Below are positions 13,991 through 21,299 of a DNA stretch of 34,476 bases, in pieces (the stretch's first letter is position 1; the number at the start of each line of letters is the position of its first letter). The DNA comes from a virus. The notes under the pieces were generated by a model that was not told the origin of the DNA, did no database searches, and saw only the letters and a program-made list of their open reading frames with translations. Position numbers and translations under genes: made by a program. Location of the stretch: the IMG/VR virus record IMGVR_UViG_3300031862_000448, positions 1 through 34,476 of that record; one strand, given 5' to 3'.

Positions 13991-15469
13991 TCAGGCGCCC
14001 TCTGCCCCGGCCTCCGGCTGCTCCACGGTGCGGGCTTCCTGCCCCTTGCGACCGCCCGCCCCGGTGAGGGCAATTGCCTGTCCCGTCTCCTCGCCGATGC
14101 GCGCCATCTCGGTTTCCACTGCGTCTGGTCCGTCCAGCCGCCGCACCGAGGACTCGACTGACGTGTTGCCTGCCGCCAGGCGCTGGCTCTCGATCTCCAC
14201 CATCTCGACCATGTCCTCGGGCAACCCGTCCGCCCACTGGATGGTCGGCTCGGCAGGCTCGTACTCTCCTGAGCCGTGCGTCACGTCGAGCATCTGCGCG
14301 GTGAGCAGCGCGGCCTTGAGCGCGGTATCGTAGTAGAGGCGCTTGCGGTTGATCTTCGCCAGGGTGCGGAGTAGACGCAGCCGCAGTGCCCGGCCACTCT
14401 CGGCGACTCCGAACTTGTCCAGCCCGAACGCGGAGGGTGCAGTCTCGGAAAGCATGAAGAGCAGGTCGAGCAGCTTCTCGAACTGCGTGAATGCTGCAGT
14501 CAGGTGGGCGTCCCAGGTGATGTAGGAGGGCGGCTGATCGCCCGGGCCCAGCTCGATGGTCTCCATGCGGTCGAAACGAATCTTGCCATCCTCGTCCACG
14601 AAACCAGGCGGCACCACAATCTTCGGAGCGACGTGCTTGTCCAGCACCTCGTCGATCTGGGAGACGCGGTTGTTCAGGGACTCGAAGAGCGACTCCAGGC
14701 CCTCGTAGTCGGAGATACCCCAGAAGCGCGAGCCGTAGCGGAAGTTGGGCACGTGGAAGATCGGGATGTGATCCAGGCCGGTTTGCTCTTCCTCCGGCAG
14801 GTCCTGGTAGGCTTCGAGGGTGTTCAGGGGAATCTGCTGGAGCGCCTTGCCGCCAATCGTGATCGTCCCAACCTGACTCCCGGCTACGGACAGTGTCGAG
14901 ACGCTGCCCAGATCGAAGAGTTGGTACCGGATAACGCCCGGCTCGTGCACCTCCGCCCGAAGATAGGCACGCTTCGTGTCCTTCGGGTCGCGCTTCACCC
15001 AGGCCAGGGTCACCCGCAGCACGCGCCGCACATCATCATCGTCCACTTCGGGGAAGTAGATGCTGGCCGGGACCTCCTCGATGATCGACTCGGGTTGCTC
15101 TGCTGTCGGCGTGCGCTTCCCCCAGCGCACCTTGTAGACCGCGTCGCCTCGGAACGAGTTGGACAGGGCCGATTCGTAGTTGACGGCATGGAGGTTATTG
15201 CGGGCGACGATACCGGCCAGCGCTTCCTGCGCCTTCTCATCATCCTGAGTCGCCAGGAAGTCCGGCTGTTCCCCGAAGAGCAGATCTGCCGACAGCCGTG
15301 AGATCAGTCCGGCGAAGTTCGCCACGATGTAGCGCTTCATCTGGTAGGGCTGCGGCACCACGGCAAAGACCAGCTTATGCTGCCCCAGGAACAGCCGCTC
15401 ATACCGCTGGTAAGTGGCGATGCGCTCCTGGTGCCCTTTGGGCGGGTAGGTTGTCAGGTCGAGTGCCAT
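13991..15469 (-). CDS. Portal protein (SPP1 gp6-like)
   Basis: The 492-residue protein should form the dodecameric portal through which DNA is packaged and ejected. Family features include an N-terminal stretch FAGLISRLSADLLFGEQPDF near residues 52-71, IPIFHVPNFRYGSRFWGISD near 230-255 followed by LESLFESLNNRVSQIDEVLD, and TAPSAFGLDKFGVAESGRAL near 345-365. The C-terminal acidic and Gly-rich tail is typical. The gene follows terminase and a small protein and precedes MuF. The frame is open to 15511, but the ATG at 15469, with GGAAG upstream, fits the family start. It is preceded by the second structured leader RNA and its promoter, so it may head its own transcript. Confidence 0.92.
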   Translation of the reverse strand: MALDLTTYPPKGHQERIATYQRYERLFLGQHKLVFAVVPQPYQMKRYIVANFAGLISRLSADLLFGEQPDFLATQDDEKAQEALAGIVARNNLHAVNYESALSNSFRGDAVYKVRWGKRTPTAEQPESIIEEVPASIYFPEVDDDDVRRVLRVTLAWVKRDPKDTKRAYLRAEVHEPGVIRYQLFDLGSVSTLSVAGSQVGTITIGGKALQQIPLNTLEAYQDLPEEEQTGLDHIPIFHVPNFRYGSRFWGISDYEGLESLFESLNNRVSQIDEVLDKHVAPKIVVPPGFVDEDGKIRFDRMETIELGPGDQPPSYITWDAHLTAAFTQFEKLLDLLFMLSETAPSAFGLDKFGVAESGRALRLRLLRTLAKINRKRLYYDTALKAALLTAQMLDVTHGSGEYEPAEPTIQWADGLPEDMVEMVEIESQRLAAGNTSVESSVRRLDGPDAVETEMARIGEETGQAIALTGAGGRKGQEARTVEQPEAGAEGA

Positions 15470-15489
15470 TGTCGTCTTCCTATCTGCCT

Positions 15490-15505
15490 CCGGGCTTCGG
15501 CCCGG
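15490..15505 (+). other. Short hairpin in the portal leader
   Basis: CCGGGC, loop TTCG, GCCCGG form a perfect six-base stem-loop. On the plus strand the loop is the very stable UUCG tetraloop; the minus-strand transcript would have CGAA. It lies between the T-rich run of the portal leader and the portal start codon, so it may affect initiation. Confidence 0.45.
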
Positions 15506-15511
15506 GGGCAC

Positions 15512-15595
15512 AAAAGCAAAAGGCGAGCCCCACCCTGGGTAACCAGGAATGTGAGGCCCGCCTATCGTTGCGATGCTGGCGGAAGTTATTCGGTT
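15512..15595 (-). ncRNA. Structured leader RNA, copy 2 (same block and stem as copy 1)
   Basis: After a predicted start near 15595, the minus strand repeats GCCAGCATCGCAACGATA and the next seven bases exactly (25 of 25 with copy 1; 15580-15556). The stem arms are GGCGGGCCTCAC (15562-15551) and GTGGGGCTCGCC (15533-15522), pairing over 12 bases with two G-U pairs. Several positions differ from copy 1 on both arms, so pairing is kept by compensating changes. The inner hairpin is CCTGG, loop TTAC, CCAGG. TTTTGCTTTTG follows. The portal ATG is about 126 bases from the predicted start. Confidence 0.7.
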
Positions 15596-15843
15596 GACGG
15601 CATTCTATGCCGGATGCCAGTGCCCGTCAACGGCGGCCGGGTCTTTCCCAGGCGGTAGCACGAGCGGCGCTCAAGGACATCGACCTGGGTCGGCAGCCCA
15701 TCGTAGTAGGAGACGCGAATCACCACATCTCCGTAGCCGCACACCGACTCGGCCTCGCGTTGCAGTGCCTCCACGAGGTCATCCCAATGCTGCTTCTCCC
15801 TCGAAACCTGTCCTGAGCCCGCTGAAGGCATAGCCGTCACCAC
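15586..15843 (-). CDS. Small DUF2292/YezD-like protein
   Basis: The 85-residue product contains GYGDVVIRVSYYDGLPTQVD followed by VLERRSCYRL, close to the short beta pattern of the DUF2292 (YezD-like) family, whose function is unknown to me. The N-terminal 35 residues are helical. It overlaps the end of the terminase gene: the GTG at 15843, or the next GTG at 15840, which forms a GTGA overlap with the terminase stop. Its C-terminal codons contain the promoter for the portal leader (15602-15630). It is likely a small accessory packaging or regulatory protein, but this is only inferred from position. Confidence 0.65.
   Translation of the reverse strand: MVTAMPSAGSGQVSREKQHWDDLVEALQREAESVCGYGDVVIRVSYYDGLPTQVDVLERRSCYRLGKTRPPLTGTGIRHRMPSTE
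15602..15630 (-). promoter_or_regulatory. Late promoter P(portal), sigma70-like
   Basis: The minus strand has TTGACG (15630-15625), a 17-base spacer and TAGAAT (15607-15602), inside the 3' end of the 85-aa gene. Copy 2 of the leader block starts 21 bases after the -10, against 22 bases in copy 1. Both intervening stretches contain CAAC(C/T)GAATA. Confidence 0.65.
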
Positions 15844-17459
15844 CCGGCCGGTCGCTGCGTCGTGCCCCTGGACATTCCCCGTTTGCGCGCCTGCCAGGCG
15901 ATCCCGGCTGCCATCACCCGATCGTCAAACTTGCCCTCCTGCGCTTCCTGGGCACCCGTGTCCGTGGTGACGAAGGTCAGGCATTCGTCCACCAGATCGG
16001 GCGAGTGAATCAGCAGGTGGCCTCCTGCGATGGCTGCCGCCAGGTCATCCACCAGGATGGGCTTGGTGGCCTGGTCGGTGGGCCAGCCGAGCATGGGCTT
16101 CCCCCTGCCCGTCTGGTCGTAACGCACGTGGTAATAGAGCCGCGGGTAGCGGCACACATTGCGCAGCGTGTTGAGCGTGGAGTGCCCGTGGTTGTTGCGC
16201 TCCACCGCCACCGTCGCCAGGTTGTAGAAGCGCCCCAGGGCATCCAGCAGGTAGCCGAATCTGTCCGGCGGAATGCGCCCGTGCAGTTCGGCGACCTGCT
16301 CCCCGGTCTCGCGATCCAGGACACAGGCACATGATGCGTCGCCGCCCGCAAGTCCTTCGCCAACGTCAGCGCCCACCACGTAGAGTCGCCCCTTCTCCAG
16401 CCGCTTCCACACTGACAGCCGGGCAGGTGCAACCCCAATGCCCTGTTCCCGTGCATCCTTGAGGGTGGCCAGCATCTCCGGCGCGGTCTCTGCGGCGATG
16501 CGCGCCTGTGCGAGGAGCAACGCATCCGTGTCGAAGCAGCACCGCCCGCTCGCCAGGAAGCAGGTCACGTCGTCCTCAGGATACTCCTGCCGGAACCGCT
16601 CCCGCAGTTGTCGCTGCTTGCTGCGCCGCCAGCGAATCTGGTCGTCATCCAGGTTCCAGGCCCGCTTGAACCTTCGCTCCTCGTCGGTCAGGTCGTCGAG
16701 CGGCGCGCCGGCAATCCGGTTCTGCGGGTCTTCCCACCAGACGTATAGGTGCGTGGCAAACTCGTTCCCGCCGCCCTTTGCTTCCGCCCAAAGATCGTGA
16801 AAGTAGTTGCCCATACCATTGGCGGTGGACTCGATCACGATCCGCCCATCGGCTGGCACCGCCTCCGTGAGCGCGACCAACGCCTCCTGGGGCTTGGGCC
16901 AGAAGGCGAACTCGGAGCAGTGCAGGTTGTTGATCGTCTGCCCGCGCCCGAAGGTGAGCGCCCCGGCCGTCCCCACGTAGAACTGGCTGTTGATCGCCGG
17001 CCACAGGAACTCCCGCCGGTTGGAGAAGCGCGGCTCACCTGCTCGCAGGCGCTCCTGCTCCGGCAGTCGCTCCCAGAACAACTGCACGATGCGGAATATC
17101 TTCTCGCTCGAATCCGTGTCATGGGCCACGATCACTGAAGTAGTGTTGGGCCGCAGGATCGTATCAGCGAAGAACAGCCCGCAGATCACGGTGGTGAAGC
17201 CCAACTGCCGCGGCTTGAGGATGATGTCCCGAAGCCTGCGGTGATCCCAGTAATCCACCTGGGCCGCGTTGAGCAGGAACGGGATCACGCGCCTATCTTT
17301 CGTGCGAATCCACAGGTTCGCTTCGATCCACGGCCTGGGGTTCCGCCGCATCTCCAGCAGCACCTCCAGCCTCGCCTCCAGCACGCGCCGCACACGCTCG
17401 GAGGAAGGCAAGGGCAGATTCGGCCTCGCAGTCGCTGAGTCGGCGCAGGTCGAGGTCAC
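15837..17459 (-). CDS. terL: Terminase large subunit
   Basis: The 540-residue motor cuts concatemeric DNA and pumps it through the portal. The N-terminal ATPase has a variant Walker A-like segment KPRQLGFTT (about residues 83-91) and a strand ending LHCSEFAFW (about 179-187), where Ser-Glu stands in for the usual Asp-Glu, with IVIESTANG as motif III near 208-216. The RNase H-like nuclease has YVVGADVGEG (Asp near 365), VAVERNNHG (Glu near 420) and KFDDRVMA (Asp near 512). The GTG at 17459 is chosen because AGGAGG lies nine bases upstream; a TTG three bases earlier is possible. The start lies about 170 bases inside the small subunit gene. Confidence 0.95.
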   Translation of the reverse strand: MTSTCADSATARPNLPLPSSERVRRVLEARLEVLLEMRRNPRPWIEANLWIRTKDRRVIPFLLNAAQVDYWDHRRLRDIILKPRQLGFTTVICGLFFADTILRPNTTSVIVAHDTDSSEKIFRIVQLFWERLPEQERLRAGEPRFSNRREFLWPAINSQFYVGTAGALTFGRGQTINNLHCSEFAFWPKPQEALVALTEAVPADGRIVIESTANGMGNYFHDLWAEAKGGGNEFATHLYVWWEDPQNRIAGAPLDDLTDEERRFKRAWNLDDDQIRWRRSKQRQLRERFRQEYPEDDVTCFLASGRCCFDTDALLLAQARIAAETAPEMLATLKDAREQGIGVAPARLSVWKRLEKGRLYVVGADVGEGLAGGDASCACVLDRETGEQVAELHGRIPPDRFGYLLDALGRFYNLATVAVERNNHGHSTLNTLRNVCRYPRLYYHVRYDQTGRGKPMLGWPTDQATKPILVDDLAAAIAGGHLLIHSPDLVDECLTFVTTDTGAQEAQEGKFDDRVMAAGIAWQARKRGMSRGTTQRPAGW

Positions 17460-17862
17460 CAAGCAACACCTCCTCGGGCACTTTCTCCATCAGCCCCAAT
17501 GACTGCAGTATCTTCACCCGCTGCTCGATGCTCTTGAGCACGATGTTCAGGAAGCGGGCCCGGGCCGGCGATCCCTCCGGCGCGGCCAGGCAGTCGGCCC
17601 AGGCCTGGCGGGTGGCCGCGTCGAACTCGGCGCAGGCCTCCAGGCCAGCATCGAGCACCCCTACCTGAGCCTCCTGCGCCTTGCGCAGCAGGCTCCGGCC
17701 CCGTGCCCGCACCGCTGCCAGGTCGCGCTTGACCGTGGTCTCGCTGACGCCGAGCAGTTCGGCGACCTCCGAAACCTCCAGCTTGCGCACCACCCGCATG
17801 TGCCACGCTTGGCGCTGGCGGTTGGCAAGCGCTCTTCGTGTTTCCACCGACCGGGCAGGCAT
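17293..17862 (-). CDS. terS: Terminase small subunit (HTH protein)
   Basis: The 189-residue product should recognise the packaging site and stimulate the large subunit. Residues about 25-55 form a helix-turn-helix (VSEVAELLGVSETTVKRDLA) of the type found in terminase small subunits. A helical middle with ARFLNIVLKSIEQRVKILQS is the likely oligomerisation part. The C-terminal 35 residues are Ala/Gly-rich and probably disordered; this tail overlaps the terL start over about 170 bases. The ATG at 17862 follows GAGG by nine bases, while a TTG at 17868 gives the longest frame. An HTH regulator is the alternative, but its place directly before terL favours TerS. Confidence 0.83.
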   Translation of the reverse strand: MPARSVETRRALANRQRQAWHMRVVRKLEVSEVAELLGVSETTVKRDLAAVRARGRSLLRKAQEAQVGVLDAGLEACAEFDAATRQAWADCLAAPEGSPARARFLNIVLKSIEQRVKILQSLGLMEKVPEEVLLGDLDLRRLSDCEAESALAFLRACAARAGGEAGGAAGDAAEPQAVDRSEPVDSHER

Positions 17863-17895
17863 CTTCAAGCGCCTCTGGCGTCATTTCTCCAAACG

Positions 17896-17915
17896 GGCCA
17901 CGAACGGCCACGAAC
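17896..17915. repeat. Two tandem 10-bp repeats upstream of TerS
   Basis: GGCCACGAAC occurs twice back to back, at 17896-17905 and 17906-17915. It lies in the TerS leader, about 34 bases before the start codon. Such paired sites close to terS are candidates for terminase binding near a cos or pac site (inference). Confidence 0.5.
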
Positions 17916-17923
17916 CCGTAACA

Positions 17924-17946
17924 GAAAAAGCCGCTCGCAGGCGGCT
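17924..17946 (-). terminator. Terminator-like hairpin in the TerS leader
   Basis: On the minus strand AGCCGC, loop CTGCGA and GCGGCT are followed by TTTTCTGTT. It lies between the ParB-like gene and TerS, but also immediately after the promoter at 17955-17983, so it would stop new transcripts after about 25-30 bases unless bypassed. Confidence 0.65.
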
Positions 17947-17954
17947 CTGCGGCC

Positions 17955-17983
17955 ATTATACCGCTGGTTCTGCCACCTAACAA
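17955..17983 (-). promoter_or_regulatory. Late promoter P(ter), sigma70-like
   Basis: The minus strand has TTGTTA (17983-17978), a 17-base spacer and a perfect TATAAT (17960-17955). The predicted start, near 17948, is at the foot of the terminator-like hairpin. It would drive TerS, TerL and the small following gene. Confidence 0.65.
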
Positions 17984-18000
17984 CAGGGTATGCTCCACAC

Positions 18001-18645
18001 TCACTCCTCTGTCGGCGTGTCATCGGTTCCTTGCAGGTAGACTTCACATACGCGCTCCAGGCATTGCCCGCGACGCGCGTTCCTGCCCAGTTCCTCCTTC
18101 GCTGCCGCCATCGCTCGCTCGAACTGCTCGTGTTCCCTGCCAAGTAAGACGACGGTCACCGGAATGGGCGCCTCGGCTGCGTCGCGGGCTGCCTGCTCCT
18201 CCAGTTTGTCCTGCAGGTCGGCGGGGAGCTTCAGGAGCTCCAGGGAGTCGCGCAACTGGCTGGCCGACCAGGGCAGCATCTTCACCAGATCGTCCACGGA
18301 GTAGGTGCGGTTCAGGTCGTGCACTAGGTTGGCGAGCCGCACTGGTATTGGCTGACCCCGCAGGTAGTTGAGCTGGAGGCCCCGCACCTTGGCCTCTTCG
18401 GGCGAGATGTCCCATACCTCGCAGGGCAGTTCTTCGAGGCCGAGGTCGCCCGCCGCCTTCCAGCGGTGATAGCCGTCCACCAGTAGAAAGTCGCCCTCGC
18501 GCTCAGGGTCGGGCATGACCTTGAGCGGCTCCATGATGCCTTTCTCCCGGATGCTCTCTACCAGCTTCGGATAGTTGGCTGGGTCGAAGGCGTTCGCGTT
18601 CCACTCGTTCGGTCGAATGCGCTCTCGCGCGATCATCTCAGGCAT
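18001..18645 (-). CDS. ParB/Srx-fold protein
   Basis: The 214-residue product has the ParB/sulfiredoxin N-terminal domain at about residues 1-85: VESIREKGIMEPLKVMPD, then the phosphate-binding loop LVDGYHRWKAAGDLG, and LPCEVWDISPEEAKVRGLQL. A helix-turn-helix region follows at about 100-145 (YSVDDLVKMLPWSASQLRDS). In phages such proteins lie near terminase and may act as DNA-binding regulators, CTP-dependent clamps or nucleases; no partition partner ParA is seen. A GGGAGGT precedes the ATG at 18645, which overlaps the end of the DUF4406 gene by eight bases. Its position as last gene before the late promoter is compatible with a late regulator (inference). Confidence 0.82.
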   Translation of the reverse strand: MPEMIARERIRPNEWNANAFDPANYPKLVESIREKGIMEPLKVMPDPEREGDFLLVDGYHRWKAAGDLGLEELPCEVWDISPEEAKVRGLQLNYLRGQPIPVRLANLVHDLNRTYSVDDLVKMLPWSASQLRDSLELLKLPADLQDKLEEQAARDAAEAPIPVTVVLLGREHEQFERAMAAAKEELGRNARRGQCLERVCEVYLQGTDDTPTEE

Positions 18646-19006
18646 GGTCCATACCTCCCGAAACCAGACTCTCCGGGCCTGTCCCGAGCAAGGCCGAGGG
18701 ATCGTCTACGATCAACAGACCCAATGTCACAGCCTCCTCATGCTCCCGCCGCGCGCCCTTGCTCTGCTCCCAGCCGGGCAACAGCAGGATAGCGTCACAG
18801 GCTGCCAGCCACTCGATGCCCAGGCGCAGGAAATCGTCGTAGCCACAGGTCTCTTCCCAGCCAGCAGTCATCGTATGGGGACAGAACGGGATATGACCAG
18901 CATTCAGCAGTTGCTGAGCCGCCTCGCTGGCGCGGCGGATGTTCTCCAGGCGTGTTTCCTCGCGCCTGTCGAGGGGCGAATAGGGACCAGCCACATAAAC
19001 CCTCAT
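18638..19006 (-). CDS. DUF4406, nucleoside 2-deoxyribosyltransferase-like protein
   Basis: The 122-residue product starts MRVYVAGPYSPLDRREETRL and continues with IRRASEAAQQLLNAGHIPF, then WLAACDAILLLPGWEQSKGA and REHEEAVTLGLLI. This is the pattern of DUF4406 and the nucleoside 2-deoxyribosyltransferase fold, with a Rossmann-like core and the GPYS loop for substrate. It could remodel or salvage nucleotides or ADP-ribose-like ligands; the exact reaction is not known for this family. The ATG at 19006 follows AGGCGG by five bases. Such genes are frequent in phage replication regions. Confidence 0.8.
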   Translation of the reverse strand: MRVYVAGPYSPLDRREETRLENIRRASEAAQQLLNAGHIPFCPHTMTAGWEETCGYDDFLRLGIEWLAACDAILLLPGWEQSKGARREHEEAVTLGLLIVDDPSALLGTGPESLVSGGMDHA

Positions 19007-19025
19007 CTCAACCGCCTTCCTGCCT

Positions 19026-19442
19026 TCACCGCGTCTTCATGATCACGACGAGCAAGTACTCCCGCCCGCAGCGCCAGCAGCTCGTCTGGCGTCTCATCAC
19101 GCCCAGAGGGAGCGCCTCACCGCAGGGACAGTTCACCCAGGCACCTGCATGAGAGCGCCGCCAGTTCTTGCCTTCCGGACCGAAAGTGGACCACGGCCCT
19201 GTGCGAGGCAGGGAAGGAGTGCCCCAGAAAAAGTGCGCGCGGCTGCGTTGACCGCCGGGCTGTCGATACTTGCCCCGGCATTGCACGCGGCCGAGCTTCG
19301 CCAGCAGTAGCAGGCGCTGGCGGGCGCGCTCATAACTGATCTCCAGGCGCTCTGCAACCTCGGCGGTTGAGAGCGCCCCGGACGTTCGAAGAAGGTCGCT
19401 GACCACATTCAGATCCGCTTCTTTGCGTTCCCAACGAGTCAT
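19026..19442 (-). CDS. Winged-helix protein with C-terminal zinc ribbon
   Basis: The 138-residue product has a winged-helix domain at about residues 8-55 (LSTAEVAERLEISYERARQR) and a zinc ribbon at about 104-128 formed by CPCG (Cys105, Cys107) and CWRCG (Cys122, Cys125). It is probably a DNA-binding regulator. A GGAGGAAA stands upstream of the ATG at 19442. The middle is rich in Gly, Pro and Trp and may be flexible. No known phage regulator family was recognised, so target and role are unknown. It could regulate the late promoter about 1 kb downstream, but that is speculation. Confidence 0.7.
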   Translation of the reverse strand: MTRWERKEADLNVVSDLLRTSGALSTAEVAERLEISYERARQRLLLLAKLGRVQCRGKYRQPGGQRSRAHFFWGTPSLPRTGPWSTFGPEGKNWRRSHAGAWVNCPCGEALPLGVMRRQTSCWRCGREYLLVVIMKTR

Positions 19443-19504
19443 CGCTTCAACGTTTCCTCCATCGTAAGTCCTTCACTCCATCAGGATATGCTCAGTGGAC
19501 TGCA

Positions 19505-19699
19505 TCAGGGATTGGCGCCATCTTCGGCTGCCAGCTCCCTTGTCAGCGCCAGGGCTTCTTCCAGCCCAGCAACTCGGCCGCGCCGCTGATTCCATCCCCA
19601 GTTATCGTCATAGGGGGAAGTGCGCTTCGCCTGCGCCTTCGCCTCTGCCAGCCGGGCCTCGAGTTTCTCAACAAGTCTCTCAAGCGAGGTGTCAATCAT
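19505..19699 (-). CDS. Small helical hypothetical protein
   Basis: The 64-residue product is a helix-rich, charged protein (SLERLVEKLEARLAEAKAQA, then a Trp-containing turn DDNWGWNQRRGR, then a second helix). It may be a short coiled-coil hairpin. The ATG at 19699 lies eight bases inside the end of the Dam-like gene, so it is probably translated by coupling. Its family is not recognised. Small proteins of this form are common in phage early regions. Confidence 0.6.
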   Translation of the reverse strand: MIDTSLERLVEKLEARLAEAKAQAKRTSPYDDNWGWNQRRGRVAGLEEALALTRELAAEDGANP

Positions 19700-20738
19700 G
19701 TTCGCCGTTACCCTTTTCCGCCAGGATGATGAACTCCCGATTCGCCTCCCGCTTCGCCTGGGTGGCCACCGCGTTCATGTGGGAGTAGGCTATTTCGACT
19801 GCTCGCGTCGGGCGGAACCGCTCTACAGCGCCCCGCACCGCATCGAGGTCGGCCACCGCGTTCCCGTAGGAGATCACCCAGAGAGGGTAGGCCTGACACT
19901 GCTCCAGCAGCGAGGCGAAGTGGTTGAGCCCTTCGCGCTCCGAGAATGCACTGGCTTCGTGGCGCTCTCCCAGTATCTCGTCCAGCACGCGATACTCCTC
20001 CTCGTAGGCGAGCGTGCCGCTATAAGGCGGGTCAAGGTAGAGCACCTCGGCGCCCTCACCAGCGCGGATGGTCTGGAGGGCGTCGCCCTTCATTGCGCGG
20101 CAAGGTTGCGCACCTCGCGCCACCGCCCGGTTGATATACCTGGCAAGGGAGCGCAGCGCCGGCAGCGGATGGCTTGCGTTCGCGGCGATGGCGTGCTTGT
20201 AGGTCGCCTTGATGTCGTCCCATCGCTCCTCGGCGAAGGGACGGTTGAAGGCACCTGGCGACGAGAACTTCGAGTGCGGTCGCATCCAGTAGATGTACTT
20301 GACCAGCAGCAGGCGGAGCAGTGATCGCTTCACCTGATCTTCAACCTCCTCCGCCGCGGGTAAGGCGTTGTCGAGGAAGCGCGCCGACGCGACAGCAAAG
20401 CAGTCAGGCACATAGTTCTGCTCGATTACATGTCGGTTCCCTTCGGCGGGCATGAACAGCCGCAGGATGTCGTCCTCGCTCAGTCTGACGTCATCGTTCT
20501 CGATCACTGCCTTGCCGATGATCACGCTCCGTTCTGCCAGGTCGCCGCACAGCACGCCGAAACCCTGCGCCTTTGCATACAGGCTGACGCTCCCGCCGCC
20601 CAGGAATGGGTCAACCAGACGAAGTGTCGGCCACGCCTCGCGCGGATACACTCGCGCTACCTCCCGGAAGATGCGCGGGCACAACCGGCGCTTCCCGCCG
20701 AAGTAGGGAGGCAGTGCATCAAACCCTCGCCAGGGCAT
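19692..20738 (-). CDS. Dam-like N6-adenine DNA methyltransferase (D12 class)
   Basis: The 348-residue product has LPPYFGGKRRLCPRIF at the start (FGGK at about residues 13-16), the AdoMet motif DPFLGGGS (about 43-50) and the catalytic motif DPPYSG (236-241). Motif I before IV and the FGGK opening define the alpha/D12 class of N6-adenine methyltransferases. The longest frame starts with TTG at 20765, but the ATG at 20738 is preferred because GGAGG lies six bases upstream. The helical target-recognition part lies between the motifs. It is longer than E. coli Dam, so its sequence specificity cannot be assumed to be GATC. It follows the RuvC-like gene in the same operon. Confidence 0.9.
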   Translation of the reverse strand: MPWRGFDALPPYFGGKRRLCPRIFREVARVYPREAWPTLRLVDPFLGGGSVSLYAKAQGFGVLCGDLAERSVIIGKAVIENDDVRLSEDDILRLFMPAEGNRHVIEQNYVPDCFAVASARFLDNALPAAEEVEDQVKRSLLRLLLVKYIYWMRPHSKFSSPGAFNRPFAEERWDDIKATYKHAIAANASHPLPALRSLARYINRAVARGAQPCRAMKGDALQTIRAGEGAEVLYLDPPYSGTLAYEEEYRVLDEILGERHEASAFSEREGLNHFASLLEQCQAYPLWVISYGNAVADLDAVRGAVERFRPTRAVEIAYSHMNAVATQAKREANREFIILAEKGNGEHD

Positions 20739-20777
20739 TGGCCTCCTCCGTTGTTCGTCTTCCAAGCAATGCGCTCG

Positions 20778-21299
20778 TCACGGCTGCTTCACCTGTTGCC
20801 GGCGGCTGCGTCTCACTCTGAGGCGCTTCTGCGCAGCGATCAGCTGGCTTGCGCGCTCGCGGTTCATGGCCGTCAGAGCAATCGCCGCCGCGTCTGCTAC
20901 GTGTTCCCCGCCCTCGATTCCCAGCAGGCAGCGCACGTGGTTCACGACCGCTGCCTTCGGGGCGCGGCCATCGCCGGTCAGCGCCTTCTTCACCGTCTGG
21001 GGTTGGAAGTCAACCAGCCGGATGCCCCGCGCCTGACAGACGGCGCGAACCACTCCCTGCTTCTCCCGCTGCGCCATACCGACGCGGGGCCGCCTGTCCC
21101 ACCAGCCAGTGTAAGGTCGTTCGGTGGCCACCAGGACGACCTGGAACTTCTCGATCAGGTTGTCCACAATGGACTGCAGACGGGCCAGGTCAACCGATCT
21201 CCCAAGGCACTGCCAGTGCAGCACCCGACCTGCCTGTGTGCCGTCCTCCAGCACGGCGAGCCCGCCCGGACAGCCCAAGTCTATGCCGAGGACGCGCAT
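20778..21299 (-). CDS. RuvC-like Holliday junction resolvase
   Basis: The 173-residue product is an RNase H-fold endonuclease that should resolve branched DNA before packaging. Acidic active-site residues are visible as Asp7 (VLGIDLG), Glu60 (VATERPYTG) and, near the end, His133/Asp136 in GEHVADAAAIAL. The basic segment PQTVKKALTGDGRAPKAAV (about 100-118) is the family DNA-binding region. A basic C-terminal tail follows. Length fits RuvC. The ATG shares one base with the stop of the preceding gene (TGATG). A phage role in debranching replication or recombination intermediates is established for the family. Confidence 0.9.
   Translation of the reverse strand: MRVLGIDLGCPGGLAVLEDGTQAGRVLHWQCLGRSVDLARLQSIVDNLIEKFQVVLVATERPYTGWWDRRPRVGMAQREKQGVVRAVCQARGIRLVDFQPQTVKKALTGDGRAPKAAVVNHVRCLLGIEGGEHVADAAAIALTAMNRERASQLIAAQKRLRVRRSRRQQVKQP

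Noticed and set aside
12202-14067. Long plus-strand open frame of about 620 codons
   Set aside because: It lies opposite the MuF and portal genes, has no recognisable domain and is the expected by-product of high GC and codon bias. The minus frames carry the clear motifs.
17896-17915. Direct repeats considered as a CRISPR-like array
   Set aside because: There are only two 10-bp units without spacers and no cas genes nearby.
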